NCBI GenBank assembly: GCA_963843465.1
Contig: CAWJKP010000006.1
Location: 310,001 to 374,000, forward strand
Reading direction: 5' to 3'
DNA from: CAWJKP01 sp963843465
Lineage (GTDB): Bacteria > Planctomycetota > Planctomycetia > Pirellulales > Thermoguttaceae
DNA length: 64,000 nucleotides
The notes beneath the pieces are model-generated. The model was not told where the DNA came from and did no database searches. It saw only the letters and a program-made list of their open reading frames with translations. This document shows, in pieces, positions 18,379 to 27,533 of the stretch (positions are counted from its first letter, which is position 1; every line of letters begins with the position of its first letter). Both the position numbers and the translations under genes were made by a program.

Positions 18379-19572
18379 CTACTTCGCAAACATCTCCTTA
18401 GCGGCCTTCATGAACGCAGGCTGGATCTTCCCGCCATCCTTGCCGGGGTAACCCGCGTGCTGCACCATGAAGACCGTGACGAGCTGATGCTGGGGATCGA
18501 TCCACATGTTGGTGGAATAGGCCCCGCCGTGGCCGCAAGGGCTGAGGTTGGCGGCCTCAGGCTCGCCGTGGGCCTTGCGGGTGGTGGACCAGCCGAAGCC
18601 GTAGTTGGCGTGGTCGGTCTGGGTGGAGGTCATCTGCTGGACGGCGGCTGGGGAAAGGTAGCGTTTGCCTTGGTACGTGCCCCCGTTGAGGATCATGCGG
18701 CAGAAGAGGGAAACGTCGGTGGCGGTGGAGAAGAGGCCGCCGGCGGGAGAAGGCCCGCGACGGCGATTGGTGAGCGGATAGCTGCACTGGCCGATGAGCG
18801 TTTCCTCCAGGCCGGTGTTGTCGGCGTTGGGCCGGTACGATTTGGCCAGGCGTTGGACCTGCTCGTCGCTGGGCCAGAAGGTAGTATCCTTCATGCCCAG
18901 GGGCCGGAAGAGCCGAGAATCGAGGAAATCTTCGTAGCGCACGCCGCTTGTGACTTCGATAATCCGGCCGGCCGTGTTGATGCCCGCGTTGGAATAGTCG
19001 TACTTGGTTCCCGGCTCGAACTTCAGGGGCGTGAGGGCATAGCTGAGGACGGCCTCGCCCAGGGGAAACTGGTCGATCTTGTGTTCCACCCGCGACATGA
19101 AGGGCAATCCGCTGGTGTGGCTGAGGATGTTCTTCACCCTGATGGGTTGGGCGGGCTTCTTCAAGAGCACGTGGTCCTGGTCCTGTTCGACAACCAACAT
19201 CTGCCCTTGGAATTCGGGCAGGTACTTCTCCACGGGATCCTCGACGTTCACCTTGCCTTCGTCCACCAGCATCATCAGCGCGGCGGCGGTGATCGGCTTG
19301 GACATCGAGGCGATCCAAAAGAGGTTGTCGGCCCGCATGGCCCTCTTGGCCGCAATGTCGGTGTAGCCCACGGTTTCCAGGCTGAGGATTTTGTCCTTCG
19401 AGGCGACCAGCGTCACCGCGCCGGCCAGCGTGTGGCTGTCGACGAAGGGCTGGAGACTGGCGGCGATGCCCTTGGACGACTGGGCAAGGGCCGGCTGCGC
19501 CAGGCCGGCAGCAGAAATCGTGCCAAAAACAATTCCGAGGAAGGCGAGGGTCTGGAGGGTCTTTTTCGTCAT
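18379..19572 (-). CDS. Secreted serine hydrolase (class C beta-lactamase/esterase-like)
   Basis: A 397-residue exported protein of the serine beta-lactamase-like (PF00144) family. Signal peptide MTKKTLQTLAFLGIVFGTIS, cleaved near AALAQS. Catalytic motifs are intact: SMSK (S-x-x-K) near residue 85, YDYSNAG (Y-x-N) near 195, and GHGG (H/K-x-G) near 350. Planctomycetes carry many such proteins as esterases or D-aminopeptidase-like enzymes, so beta-lactam resistance should not be assumed. A similar enzyme is at 43.8 kb. Divergent from the gene at 19692. Confidence 0.85.
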   Translation of the reverse strand: MTKKTLQTLAFLGIVFGTISAAGLAQPALAQSSKGIAASLQPFVDSHTLAGAVTLVASKDKILSLETVGYTDIAAKRAMRADNLFWIASMSKPITAAALMMLVDEGKVNVEDPVEKYLPEFQGQMLVVEQDQDHVLLKKPAQPIRVKNILSHTSGLPFMSRVEHKIDQFPLGEAVLSYALTPLKFEPGTKYDYSNAGINTAGRIIEVTSGVRYEDFLDSRLFRPLGMKDTTFWPSDEQVQRLAKSYRPNADNTGLEETLIGQCSYPLTNRRRGPSPAGGLFSTATDVSLFCRMILNGGTYQGKRYLSPAAVQQMTSTQTDHANYGFGWSTTRKAHGEPEAANLSPCGHGGAYSTNMWIDPQHQLVTVFMVQHAGYPGKDGGKIQPAFMKAAKEMFAK

Positions 19573-19691
19573 GGTGCGTTTCCTTAATGAGAGAGTGCAA
19601 CAAGTCGACGGCGACCAGATTACCACGAACGCCGTCGCCTGGCCAGTACGGGGGATTCCCCCGGGGGCTTCCCTGCGCGATAATCGCCGCC

Positions 19692-20297
19692 ATGAAACTC
19701 GCCCCGCGTACGATCGAGAGCACAGTCCGGACCCTGGCCCGGACGGCCGACAACCTGCGTCAAGGGAAGTACTTTCCCGTCAGCCGCCTGGTGACGGTCA
19801 AGGATCTTTGCCGCGACCCGGAGGCCGCGGCGAAGTTCGCCCGGGAGATTGCCAAGCTGGCGTTGGAGAAGATGGATGCCCGGCGGCGTCCGTCCAACAT
19901 GCGGCTGGCCCGGTGGACGGTCTACAAGCGGCTGGCCGTGGACGCCGTGGAAGGCATCGCCCAGTTCGTGAAGAGGAGAACGAAGGCCAAGGAGAACTAT
20001 CTCCGCCGGCTGCTGCTGTTGGCCCGAGACGCCCAGAGCACGTACGAGCATCACCGGTGGGGCGTGGTCCGCATCATCAATTGCTGGGACCTGCTGATCG
20101 TGGAGACGGCCATGGAGTGCGTGCTCCACCCCTGGGCCTCCGCGGACCTCGGTTTCCAACTTGCGCGGCAGTATGCCGAGCAATACGACCCCCGTTTCGG
20201 CATGGGACTGGTCCCCGATTCGGCCCCGATGATGGAAGAGATTGCAAACTTCTGGGGCCAATATTACCTGGGACGCGGATGGAGGACCGGGATCTGA
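19692..20297 (+). CDS. Conserved-looking hypothetical protein
   Basis: A 201-residue soluble, basic and helical protein without recognised domain. Features include a central basic stretch (QFVKRRTKAKENYLRRLLLLA), INCWDLLIVETAMECVLHPW, and a Tyr/Pro-rich end. The start at 19692 is chosen because the upstream in-frame extension overlaps the divergent promoter region. No function is proposed. Confidence 0.6.
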   Translation: MKLAPRTIESTVRTLARTADNLRQGKYFPVSRLVTVKDLCRDPEAAAKFAREIAKLALEKMDARRRPSNMRLARWTVYKRLAVDAVEGIAQFVKRRTKAKENYLRRLLLLARDAQSTYEHHRWGVVRIINCWDLLIVETAMECVLHPWASADLGFQLARQYAEQYDPRFGMGLVPDSAPMMEEIANFWGQYYLGRGWRTGI

Positions 20298-20466
20298 TGT
20301 ACTGCTCGCGGCGGCGACCGCGGAGCGAAATGCGACGAGGGCACACTTGTCCCCGCCGCCGTTGTCGCCCTTATAATGGAGCAAACTACCTAGGGCTGGG
20401 TCCAGAAACGAGATCCATCACCCCAACCCTCTCCCGGAGGGAGAGTGGGCGTGGACGGCTATTATT

Positions 20467-21871
20467 ATGCCCCTTCCAGAAGAACTTCTCGCAGCTCTCC
20501 TCCCCCACGGGCAGCAGCATCTCGTGCAGTTCTGGGATGAACTCGATGAACCGCAGCGGCAAGCCTTGGCCGAGCAGATCCGAGCCGTCGATTTCGACCT
20601 GATCGGCCGGCTCTACCGCCCACCCGACCGGTCGCGTGAGATCCGCGCCCTGGCCGATCGGTCGGCCGAGCCTCCCACCTATCGCCTGGGCGATTCGCGC
20701 AACCGCTACTGGCCGGAGGAAGCCCGTCAACGGGGGGCCGATGCCCTGAGGGAGGGCCGCATCGGCGCAATGCTGGTGGCCGGTGGACAGGGAACCCGGC
20801 TGGGATGGAACGATCCCAAGGGGACGTTTCGCATCGGGCCCGTCTCGGGCAAGACGCTCTTCGAGATGCACGTGGAAAAGGTGCGGGCGACGGCCCTTCG
20901 CTACGGCCGTCCGCTGCCGCTTTGCGTGATGACCAGTCCGGCCACGCACGGGCCGACGCAGGAGTTTTTCTGCCGGCACGACCGCTTCGGGCTGGCCGAG
21001 GAGGACCTGAGGATTTTCTGCCAGGGCACGATGCCGGCGGTCGACGCGGCCAACGGCAAGCTGTTGCTGGACCGGCCCCACCAGCTCGCGGTCAGTCCGG
21101 ACGGACATGGCGGGATGCTGGCGGCCCTGAAGCGAAGCGGCCTCTTGGGCGCCCTTCGCGGCCGGGGAATCGAGCACCTGTTCTACTTCCAGGTCGACAA
21201 CCCGCTGGTGGCGGTCTGCGACCCGGAGTTCCTCGGCTACCATCTCCTTTCAGGCTCGGAGATGTCGAGCCAGGCGGTCCGCAAGCAGGCGCCGCAGGAG
21301 CGGCTAGGCAACCTGGTCGAGGTGGACGGCCGGCTGCACGTGATTGAGTACAGCGACCTGCCCAAGGAAGTGGCCCAGCGCCGCAATGCGGACGGCTCAC
21401 TGGCGATTTGGGCCGGATCCATCGGGGTCCACGCCTTGGACCTGGCCTTCCTGGACCGCATGGCAGGGACCTCGGCGGGCCTGCCCTTTCACGTCGCCCG
21501 CAAGAAAGTCCCCTATGTCGATGCTTCCGGCCGGCGGATCGAGCCCGCGTCGGAGAACGCGCTCAAATTCGAGCGGTTCATTTTCGACCTCTTGCCTTCG
21601 GCAGCCCGGGCGATCGTGGTCGAGGTCGATCCCCGCGAGCATTTTGCACCACTGAAAAATGCCTCGGGCACGGCGGACACGCCGGAAGAAGTTCGGGCGC
21701 GGATGGTGGCCCTGCACGGTCGCTGGCTGCGCGGCGCGGGCCGAATTGCTCGACGGCGTGCCCGTCGAGATCAGCCCTCTGTGGGCCCTCGACGCCGGCG
21801 AGGCCGCCGCCCGGGTCCCGCCGGGGATGAAGATCACCGAGCCGACGTATTTCGGGCCCGTGCGGAAATGA
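20467..21871 (+). CDS. UDP-sugar pyrophosphorylase, UDPGP type 1 family (frame broken near 21735)
   Basis: About 467 residues. LVAGGQGTRLGWNDPKGTF near residue 98 is the nucleotide-binding signature of eukaryote-type UDP-glucose/UDP-N-acetylhexosamine pyrophosphorylases. VMTSPATHGPTQEFF, QGTMPAVD, SPDGHGGMLAAL, FYFQVDNPLV and ENALKFERFIFDLL are all family-conserved. It should form UDP-sugars from UTP and a sugar-1-phosphate; the motifs lean towards the UAP1/AGX branch (UDP-N-acetylglucosamine). Near GCGCGGCGCGGGCCGAATTG the register changes: the true end is AELLDGVPVEISPLWALD...YFGPVRK, stopping at 21871. One extra base would explain this. The stop codon directly abuts repeat A2. Confidence 0.86.
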
Positions 21872-21875
21872 GATA

Positions 21876-21973
21876 GTAGGGTGGGACCAGCTCGCGCAAG
21901 CGAGCGCCGGCCCACCAATTGTGCCCGGTCTCGGTGGGCCGGCGGCCACCAAGGCGGCCTTGTCCCACCCTAC
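21876..21973. repeat. Inverted repeat family A, copy 2
   Basis: Begins GTAGGGTGGGACCAGCTCGC and ends GGCCTTGTCCCACCCTAC. It fills the whole gap between the stop codons of two convergent genes. Confidence 0.9.
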
Positions 21974-21975
21974 CC

Positions 21976-23154
21976 TCACTCGGCCGCCCAGACGATGCAG
22001 ACGGGAGCGGGAACGGCCAGCGACTGGCCGGTCGGGTGCAGCAAGCCGGTGGCCGGATCGATGCGAAAGACCACCACGTTGTCGCTGTCTTGATTGGCGG
22101 CCAGCAAGAACTTGCCGCTGGGGTCGATGCTGAAATTCCGCGGCGTCTTGCCCTGGGTCGGCTCGTGGCCGATCAGGCGGAGCTTGCCCGAAGCGGCGTC
22201 GATGGCAAAGATGGCAATGCTGTCGTGCCCGCGGTTGGAACCGTAGAGGAACTTGCCCGACGGGTGTACTGCCACTTCGGCCGGGCCGTTGCGGCCGTGG
22301 AAGCCCCGAGGAAGCGTGGAGACGCTCTGGACAAGCTGCAGCGACCCGCGGGCCGCGAGGTAGCGGAAGACGGTCACCGTCGAGTCGAGCTCGTCGATCG
22401 CGTAGGCGAAACGGCTGTCGGGAAGGAAGGCCAGGTGGCGCGGGCCGGCGCCGGGGGCCGTCGCGGCCGAGGGCGGCTCGCCGGGCAGCAGCGTGCCGTC
22501 GGTCCGATCGAGCCGGTAGATCATGATCTTGTCCAAACCCAGGTCGGGCACGAAGATGAAATTGCCCTCGGGGTCGGTGAGAATCTGGTGGGCATGGGGA
22601 CCTTCCTGCCGCTGCCGGTTCGGGCCGCTGCCATGATGCTGAACCATCGAGGTCGCCGCCCCCAGGCGGCCATAACTCTGGATGGGCAGGCAGGCGATGC
22701 TGCCGCCGGAGTAGTTGGCCACCAACACAAAGCGCCCGCTGCGGTCGACCGAGACGTGGCACGGTCCCGGTCCCTGCGATGACTGCTGGTTCAACAAGGT
22801 GAGCTTGCCGCCGCCGGCCTGGATCGCCAGCGCGCTGACCACGCCGGCCTTCTTGCCGCCGAAATTGCCGATCTCGCCGGCGGCATAGAGCAAGGGACGG
22901 CTGGGATGGATCGCCAGGAACGTCGGGTTCACAAGCTCGGCGGCCAACTCGGGCGGGCCCAGCTTGCCGTCAGCCGGGTCGAACGCACAGCGGTAGATGC
23001 CCTTGCTCTTCGGCCCGGTATAGGTGCCGAAGTAAATGCTCCATCGCTTAACGGTCCCGGCGTCGGCCGGCCCGGCAGCCGGCTCGGCGGCTTGGGCCGC
23101 GACGGCGCAGAGCAGGGCCAAAAGTCCCAAAGCGGAGAGTCGTCGGAGAATCAT
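21976..23154 (-). CDS. Secreted lactonase family protein (7-bladed beta-propeller)
   Basis: A 392-residue exported protein. Signal peptide MILRRLSALGLLALLCAVAAQA. It has the repeated blade motifs of the 6-phosphogluconolactonase/YbhE family: YFGTYTGPKSKGIY, NPTFLAIHPSRPLLYAAGE, GPGPCHVSVDRSGRFVLVAN, GPRHLAFLPDSRFAYAIDEL, and NFSIDPSGKFLLAANQDS. Export makes a role in the cytoplasmic pentose-phosphate pathway unlikely; the annotation is by fold. The start was placed at the signal peptide, because the longer frame upstream runs through repeat A3. Confidence 0.87.
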   Translation of the reverse strand: MILRRLSALGLLALLCAVAAQAAEPAAGPADAGTVKRWSIYFGTYTGPKSKGIYRCAFDPADGKLGPPELAAELVNPTFLAIHPSRPLLYAAGEIGNFGGKKAGVVSALAIQAGGGKLTLLNQQSSQGPGPCHVSVDRSGRFVLVANYSGGSIACLPIQSYGRLGAATSMVQHHGSGPNRQRQEGPHAHQILTDPEGNFIFVPDLGLDKIMIYRLDRTDGTLLPGEPPSAATAPGAGPRHLAFLPDSRFAYAIDELDSTVTVFRYLAARGSLQLVQSVSTLPRGFHGRNGPAEVAVHPSGKFLYGSNRGHDSIAIFAIDAASGKLRLIGHEPTQGKTPRNFSIDPSGKFLLAANQDSDNVVVFRIDPATGLLHPTGQSLAVPAPVCIVWAAE

Positions 23155-23242
23155 TGAGGCACCTGTTGTCAATCGAAGGATCTTGAGGGAGATGACCGCC
23201 ATTGTATTCCGCCACGGCGGGCGCTGCAACTTTACGGGAGTG

Positions 23243-23416
23243 GTAGGGTGGGACAAGGCCGCCTTGGCGGCCGCCGGCCCACCAGGAGCGGTCGGTGGTC
23301 GGTGGCTAGTGGTGGGAACGGGCAGAGCCCTACCTCTCTGGCCACTGACCACCGACCACTAGTCACTCTCCCTCGGTGGGCCGGCACTCGCCTCCGGCGA
23401 GCTTGTCCCACCCTAC
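23243..23416. repeat. Inverted repeat family A, copy 3, with a nested inverted repeat
   Basis: The outer arms match the other A copies. The centre contains a second inverted repeat (GGTCGGTGGTCGGTGGCTAG ... CACTGACCACCGACCACTAG), making this copy about 75 bases longer than the others. Confidence 0.85.
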
Positions 23417-23526
23417 CAGCTTGATGCCAAGAGCATCGGGGGTATAATCAGCCCTGGCAAAGGACTTTTTCGGCCACCTCCCGTTTCTCTTACCACCACC
23501 CACTTGCCGGGGAAACCTCAAGAGCC

Positions 23527-24273
23527 GTGGCGGAACTGGGCGTCAACATCGACCACGTGGCGACCGTGCGGCAAGCGCGGCGGACCTACGAGCCCGACCC
23601 TGTCTGGGCCGCCTGCCTGGCGGAGCTGGGTGGCGCCGACGGCATCACCTTGCACCTCCGCGAAGACCGCCGCCACATCCAGGAGCGCGACCTGCGACTG
23701 TTGCGCCAAACCGTGACCGTGAAACTCAACCTGGAGATGGCCTGCGACTCGGGCGTGCTGGCCATCGCCCGCGAAGTGCGGCCCGACCAGGTTACTCTGG
23801 TGCCGGAGAAGCGAGAGGAGATCACCACCGAGGGAGGGTTGGACGTCGCCGGTCAGAAAGCCCGGGTACGTGAGGTCATGGCCGCGCTGGGCGACGCCGG
23901 CATTGCCCTGAGCCTTTTTCTCGATCCCGATCCTCGTCAGATCGAGGTCGCCGCGGAGCTTGGGGCCGACGCCGTCGAGTTGCACACCGGCCAATACGCC
24001 AACGCCCGGCCGGGCCGTCAGCAACAGTCCGAACTGGAGACCCTCCGCCGGGCCGGCGTGCAAATCTGCCAAGCCGGCATGGCTCTCCACGCCGGCCACG
24101 GTCTGACTTACCGCAATGTTCGGCCGGTGGCTGCGATCGATCGAATGCACGAGCTGAACATCGGACACAGCATCGTGAGCCGGGCGCTGTGGGTCGGCTT
24201 CGAGCGAGCCGTCCGCGAGATGAAAGAGCTGGTCGGCTCTCGTCCGATGCGTTTTGACGATCAACTTGAGTAA
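23527..24273 (+). CDS. pdxJ: Pyridoxine 5'-phosphate synthase
   Basis: PdxJ condenses 1-deoxy-D-xylulose 5-phosphate with 1-amino-acetone 3-phosphate to form pyridoxine 5'-phosphate. The 248-residue length is normal. Signature regions are ELGVNIDHVATVRQARRTYE at the N-terminus, GADGITLHLREDRRHI, TLVPEKREEITTEGGLD (catalytic Glu), ELHTGQYA, MALHAGHGLTYRNV and ELNIGHSIVSRALWVG. The frame opens with GTG at 23527. A family C inverted repeat follows its 3' end. Confidence 0.96.
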   Translation: MAELGVNIDHVATVRQARRTYEPDPVWAACLAELGGADGITLHLREDRRHIQERDLRLLRQTVTVKLNLEMACDSGVLAIAREVRPDQVTLVPEKREEITTEGGLDVAGQKARVREVMAALGDAGIALSLFLDPDPRQIEVAAELGADAVELHTGQYANARPGRQQQSELETLRRAGVQICQAGMALHAGHGLTYRNVRPVAAIDRMHELNIGHSIVSRALWVGFERAVREMKELVGSRPMRFDDQLE

Positions 24274-24297
24274 TCGTGCGCTCTCCCACCACATCGT

Positions 24298-24355
24298 AAG
24301 CGCGAAGCGTAAGCGAGGGAGGGCCAGCGCTTTCCCTCGCTTACGCTTCGGGTTA
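24298..24355. repeat. Inverted repeat family C, copy 4 (diverged)
   Basis: AGCGCGAAGCGTAAGCGAGG and CCCTCGCTTACGCTTCGGGT enclose a short loop downstream of pdxJ. Confidence 0.8.
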
Positions 24356-24367
24356 CGACGGGCCGGG

Positions 24368-24636
24368 TTACTCCTCCTCTTGCACGATCTTCTCCGCCGT
24401 GGCCTGGATGTCTGCCAGCGAGCGGCCGAGCTTCTTGCGCTCGGCGCAATGCCTGCCGTATGAACGGGTGGCAAGGCGGCAGGCACGGGGCTCTCCTGCA
24501 CAAAAGAGAGGAGCCGCTGGCTGACGTCGTCTCCCTCGCGAGGCGTACCCAGGTGGCCGACTGCGTCGGAAACGCCCAGCAACACCGATTGCTTCACCCC
24601 TTGACGAATCCACTCAAAGAAATTGAAATTCACCAC
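24368..24636 (-). CDS. Small hypothetical protein (frame broken near 24440-24500)
   Basis: About 89 residues when two registers are joined. The first part reads NFFEWIRQGVKQSVLLGVSD followed by AVGHLGTP and DDVSQRLLSFVQE. The second part reads ERKKLGRSLADIQATAEKIV and ends QEEE at a stop. The two halves look like one small acidic/helical protein of the kind often seen near the ends of planctomycete operons. No function is known to me. Confidence 0.55.
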
Positions 24637-24956
24637 GGAATTCTCCCTGCGGGGTCGACTCTGCCATCTATGCCCTCGACTCGTTTAACCATCGCGGCGC
24701 CGCGGGAGAATACAAGGCCACCGACCGCCTGTCCAGACGAAGTTTCCACCCGCTTCTCTGGCATAACGCAACCTATTACAGGGCATGGTGTTATGCTAAA
24801 GCATCAAGCACGCGTGTCACTCAGCAGACAGCCTACTTAGCCGTAAGCTATGCTCCCATAGGGCCCCGTGCTGGCACCAGTTCGCGGTGGGTCTTGGCGT
24901 ATCGATCGGCACCCCCGCCGATCGAGTGGTATGGAGTCTGGGTGAGAAGGTCGGCG
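24637..24956. other. Intergenic region without recognised genes
   Basis: About 320 bases. It has a GCATAAC/GTTATGC-containing stretch near 24763-24800 that resembles a decayed family D unit. No open frame with protein-like character was found. It probably contains the promoter of the PilZ/GGDEF operon. Confidence 0.45.
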
Positions 24957-25538
24957 ATGAGCGTAATCGGCTGCTTACCGCAAGAGCGCATCGAGACCTG
25001 TGGCCGGTGTGGGCGGACGCTCCCCCTGGCAAAACCTGCCCCGGGCCAGTCGGCGATTCGCTGGATTTGCAACGGCTGCTCGGCCAGTTACCGCGCGGTA
25101 CTGGCCGTGGACAGCCTGGCGGAGGCTCTCAATCACGTGCGGCCGGCCGAGCTGGTGTTCGATCGCAAGAAGTTGGTGCATCCGCCCGAGGCCATCGCCC
25201 GTTTCGTGAAAAAGGCGGTCGGCGCGATGAAACCCGATTACGAGCGTCGCGGAGTGCCGCGCTATCCGCTGGTGGTGCCCGCGATAGCCCTGCCGATGAA
25301 CAAGCGGCTACGGCCGATCGACGACCCGTTCGCCACCCTGACCCGCAACATTTCCAAGTCGGGGCTTTCCCTAGTGCATACGCGGGCGGTGCAGGCGGAA
25401 CTGCTGGCGGTGGAACTGAGGGACCTGCAAGGAGAGACGATGCAACTGGTGATGCGGCTGCTGCGTTGTCGATCTATCAATCGCTTTTATGAACTCGCCG
25501 GAGCTTTTCTCGTCCGCATGGCGCCTTCGCCCGCATGA
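24957..25538 (+). CDS. Zinc-ribbon PilZ domain protein (c-di-GMP receptor candidate)
   Basis: A 193-residue protein. Two CxxC pairs (CGRC at about residue 15, CNGC near 38) suggest a small zinc ribbon at the N-terminus. The C-terminal half shows PilZ features: RRGVPRYPLVVPA (RxxxR c-di-GMP-binding loop) and RNISKSGLSLV (D/NxSxxG motif, with Asn in place of Asp). Start at 24957 after a GAGAAGG site. The following GGDEF gene begins 25 bases downstream in the same direction, so the two are probably one operon that makes and senses c-di-GMP. Confidence 0.75.
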   Translation: MSVIGCLPQERIETCGRCGRTLPLAKPAPGQSAIRWICNGCSASYRAVLAVDSLAEALNHVRPAELVFDRKKLVHPPEAIARFVKKAVGAMKPDYERRGVPRYPLVVPAIALPMNKRLRPIDDPFATLTRNISKSGLSLVHTRAVQAELLAVELRDLQGETMQLVMRLLRCRSINRFYELAGAFLVRMAPSPA

Positions 25539-25563
25539 CCCGGTACTGACACGAGATGAAAAA

Positions 25564-27135
25564 ATGACGCCTCAACTCGTCGATTGGTTGTTTGGAATGA
25601 TGATGGTCCTGGTTGGAATCGGCGCCGCCTGGCTGGTCTGGAGGGCGCCGTTTCACCGCGGCCGGATCGGTAGCTTGAGTGCCCGGCGGAGCCGCGAGTT
25701 CCTCGCCCGGCTCTACCAGATGGTGCACTCGACGGTTGAGGAGCTCAACGCCCACGGCTCGAAGCTGGAAGAGGTAAACCAGGAGCTCGCCAACGTCAAG
25801 GATACGGAATCGCTAACCGTGCTGGCTGCCGTGTCGAAGGTCTTGGACCACAACCGGCAGATGCAGGAGCGACTGCAACTGGCGGAATCCCGCATGCGCG
25901 AGCAGGCGCAGCTCCTGGAGCTGCAAGTCCAGCAGGCCGCGACCGATCCGCTGACGGGGCTGGCCAACCGCCGCGCCTTCGATCAGGAGCTGGCACGGCG
26001 GACCGCCGAGTTCCGCCGCTTCGGCCGGATTTTCTCCCTGGTGCTGATCGACGTGGATCACTTCAAGCGGTTCAACGACCGCTACGGCCATCCCGCGGGC
26101 GACGTGGCGCTGAGGGAGTTGGCGGCGGTCTTCTCCCAGCAGGTCCGCGACATCGACCTCGTCGCCCGCTACGGCGGCGAGGAGTTTGCCATCGTGCTGC
26201 CCGGTACGCCCATCGCCGGCGCCGTGGCCGCCGCCGAGCGGATCCGCCGGACGGTCGAGGCAACGCCCTTCCCCGGTCTGCAACGCGGACTCCAGGTGAC
26301 CATCAGCCTGGGCACCGCCGAGTTCGGCGGCGGGCTGGAAGCCAAGACGCTCGTCGAGCGGGCCGACACGGCCCTCTATCGCTCGAAGGACGGGGGCCGC
26401 AACCGCTCGGCATGGCACGACGGTCGGGAAGTCCACCTGGTCTCCACGGAGCCGACCTGGCCAGCGGCGCCCGAGTCGGCCGCAGACGCCTCGCAGCCCA
26501 CGGCCGGCGACGCTTCCCCGCCGGCGGAAAGCGGCAGCGAGTCGTCGCCGGACGATCCCTTGACGATCGGCGATTCGTGGCAATTCGCCGACGTGCCGGG
26601 CCGCAGCTCGCTACTGGCTCCCTTGGACGCGGCGATCCTCAAGTGGCGTTACGGCGGCAGGCCCTTCGTGCTCTTGCTGGTACACGTGAACGACCTTCCC
26701 GCGCGGATCGCCAGTCACGGCACGAAGGGTGTCCGGCGTGCCATCAAGCGCGCCTTGGGGCTCGCCCGGGCCTCCTTCGGCAAGGTCCACGTCTTGGGCC
26801 AGTTGGACGACGCCACGGCGGCGGTGATCCTGCCCGGCGCCCCCTTGACCCAAGTCAGCCAATCGGCCGACCTCCTGCGGCAGACTCTGATCCAAACCGC
26901 TTCCACCAGCTTGCCGAGCCTCACGCTGAGCCTTTCGGCCGCGGAAGTCTGCTGGGGCGATAGCGCCAGCGGCCTGTTAGGCCGGGCTGAAGAATCGCTC
27001 AAGGGCGCCGTCCGCCTCGGCGGAAACGGCCTCTCGCTCCAGACCGCCGCATCGCTACAGGCCACCGATCTCACCTCGCCGCCTGCAAGCGTCCTGCAAC
27101 CCTCCGCATCCCCCTCTCCCGCTGGGAGCTCGTAG
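25564..27135 (+). CDS. Membrane-anchored GGDEF diguanylate cyclase with second degenerate domain
   Basis: A 523-residue protein that should make cyclic di-GMP from GTP. One N-terminal membrane helix (LFGMMMVLVGIGAAWLVW) is followed by a coiled-coil-like helix (about 60-135), then a complete GGDEF domain: DPLTGLANRRAF, DVDHFKRFNDRYGHPAGD and the active-site RYGGEEF near residue 210. After an acidic/Pro linker, residues about 355-500 resemble a second, catalytically degenerate GGDEF-like domain without a GG(D/E)EF motif. Downstream of the PilZ gene. The C-terminal GSS and TAG stop lie within the first copy of a 56-bp tandem repeat. Confidence 0.88.
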   Translation: MTPQLVDWLFGMMMVLVGIGAAWLVWRAPFHRGRIGSLSARRSREFLARLYQMVHSTVEELNAHGSKLEEVNQELANVKDTESLTVLAAVSKVLDHNRQMQERLQLAESRMREQAQLLELQVQQAATDPLTGLANRRAFDQELARRTAEFRRFGRIFSLVLIDVDHFKRFNDRYGHPAGDVALRELAAVFSQQVRDIDLVARYGGEEFAIVLPGTPIAGAVAAAERIRRTVEATPFPGLQRGLQVTISLGTAEFGGGLEAKTLVERADTALYRSKDGGRNRSAWHDGREVHLVSTEPTWPAAPESAADASQPTAGDASPPAESGSESSPDDPLTIGDSWQFADVPGRSSLLAPLDAAILKWRYGGRPFVLLLVHVNDLPARIASHGTKGVRRAIKRALGLARASFGKVHVLGQLDDATAAVILPGAPLTQVSQSADLLRQTLIQTASTSLPSLTLSLSAAEVCWGDSASGLLGRAEESLKGAVRLGGNGLSLQTAASLQATDLTSPPASVLQPSASPSPAGSS

Positions 27136-27245
27136 TACCGGCTTTAGCCGGAAATCGGCGGCAAGGCCGCCCGGAAATCGGGAGCTCGTAGTACCGGCTT
27201 TAGCCGGAAATCGGCGGCAAGGCCGCCTGAAGGCGGGACTACGAA
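27124..27245. repeat. Tandem 56-bp repeat (GGGAGCTCGTAGTACCGGCT)
   Basis: The unit starting GGGAGCTCGTAGTACCGGCT occurs at 27124 and again at 27180, exactly 56 bases later. Each unit contains the inverted elements CCGGCTTTAGCCGG and GGCGGCAAGGCCGCC. The first unit supplies the stop codon of the GGDEF gene. Confidence 0.85.
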
Positions 27246-27252
27246 CGGCGCC

Positions 27253-27438
27253 TTACCGCTCGCGCAGGCCGAGACTCTCGATGATCACCTCGCACCCCGG
27301 CGTCAGGGCGCGGATCTTCTCGGCGATCTGGGCCCGCTCCGAAACCGTAGCCTTCTGGAGCTTGCGGGCGTAGATCGCCAACTTCTTCTTCCGATGACGG
27401 CGGCGTTTGATTTCCTTGCCGCGCTCGCATAACGACAT
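27253..27438 (-). CDS. Short basic protein, DUF6800-like
   Basis: A 61-residue protein. The N-terminal half is strongly basic (EIKRRRHRKKKLAIYARKLQ) and the C-terminal half reads EKIRALTPGCEVIIESLGL. This pattern matches a short family (DUF6800 as I recall it) that is frequent in planctomycetes. Nucleic-acid or ribosome association would fit the basic N-terminus but is inference. Name recognition is from memory and should be confirmed by a profile search. Confidence 0.72.
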   Translation of the reverse strand: MSLCERGKEIKRRRHRKKKLAIYARKLQKATVSERAQIAEKIRALTPGCEVIIESLGLRER

Positions 27439-27533
27439 GGTAGATTCCTGAAACTTCGTGCTCTTTGTGCCCTTGGTGGTTAATTCTTCGCCAAGCAGTT
27501 TCTAGCAGATCCTCGCTCCGTGGTCAAGAAGGC

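Noticed and set aside
18379..19572. Antibiotic-resistance beta-lactamase
   Set aside because: The motifs fit the broad serine hydrolase family, which is very common in planctomycetes; nothing indicates beta-lactam specificity.
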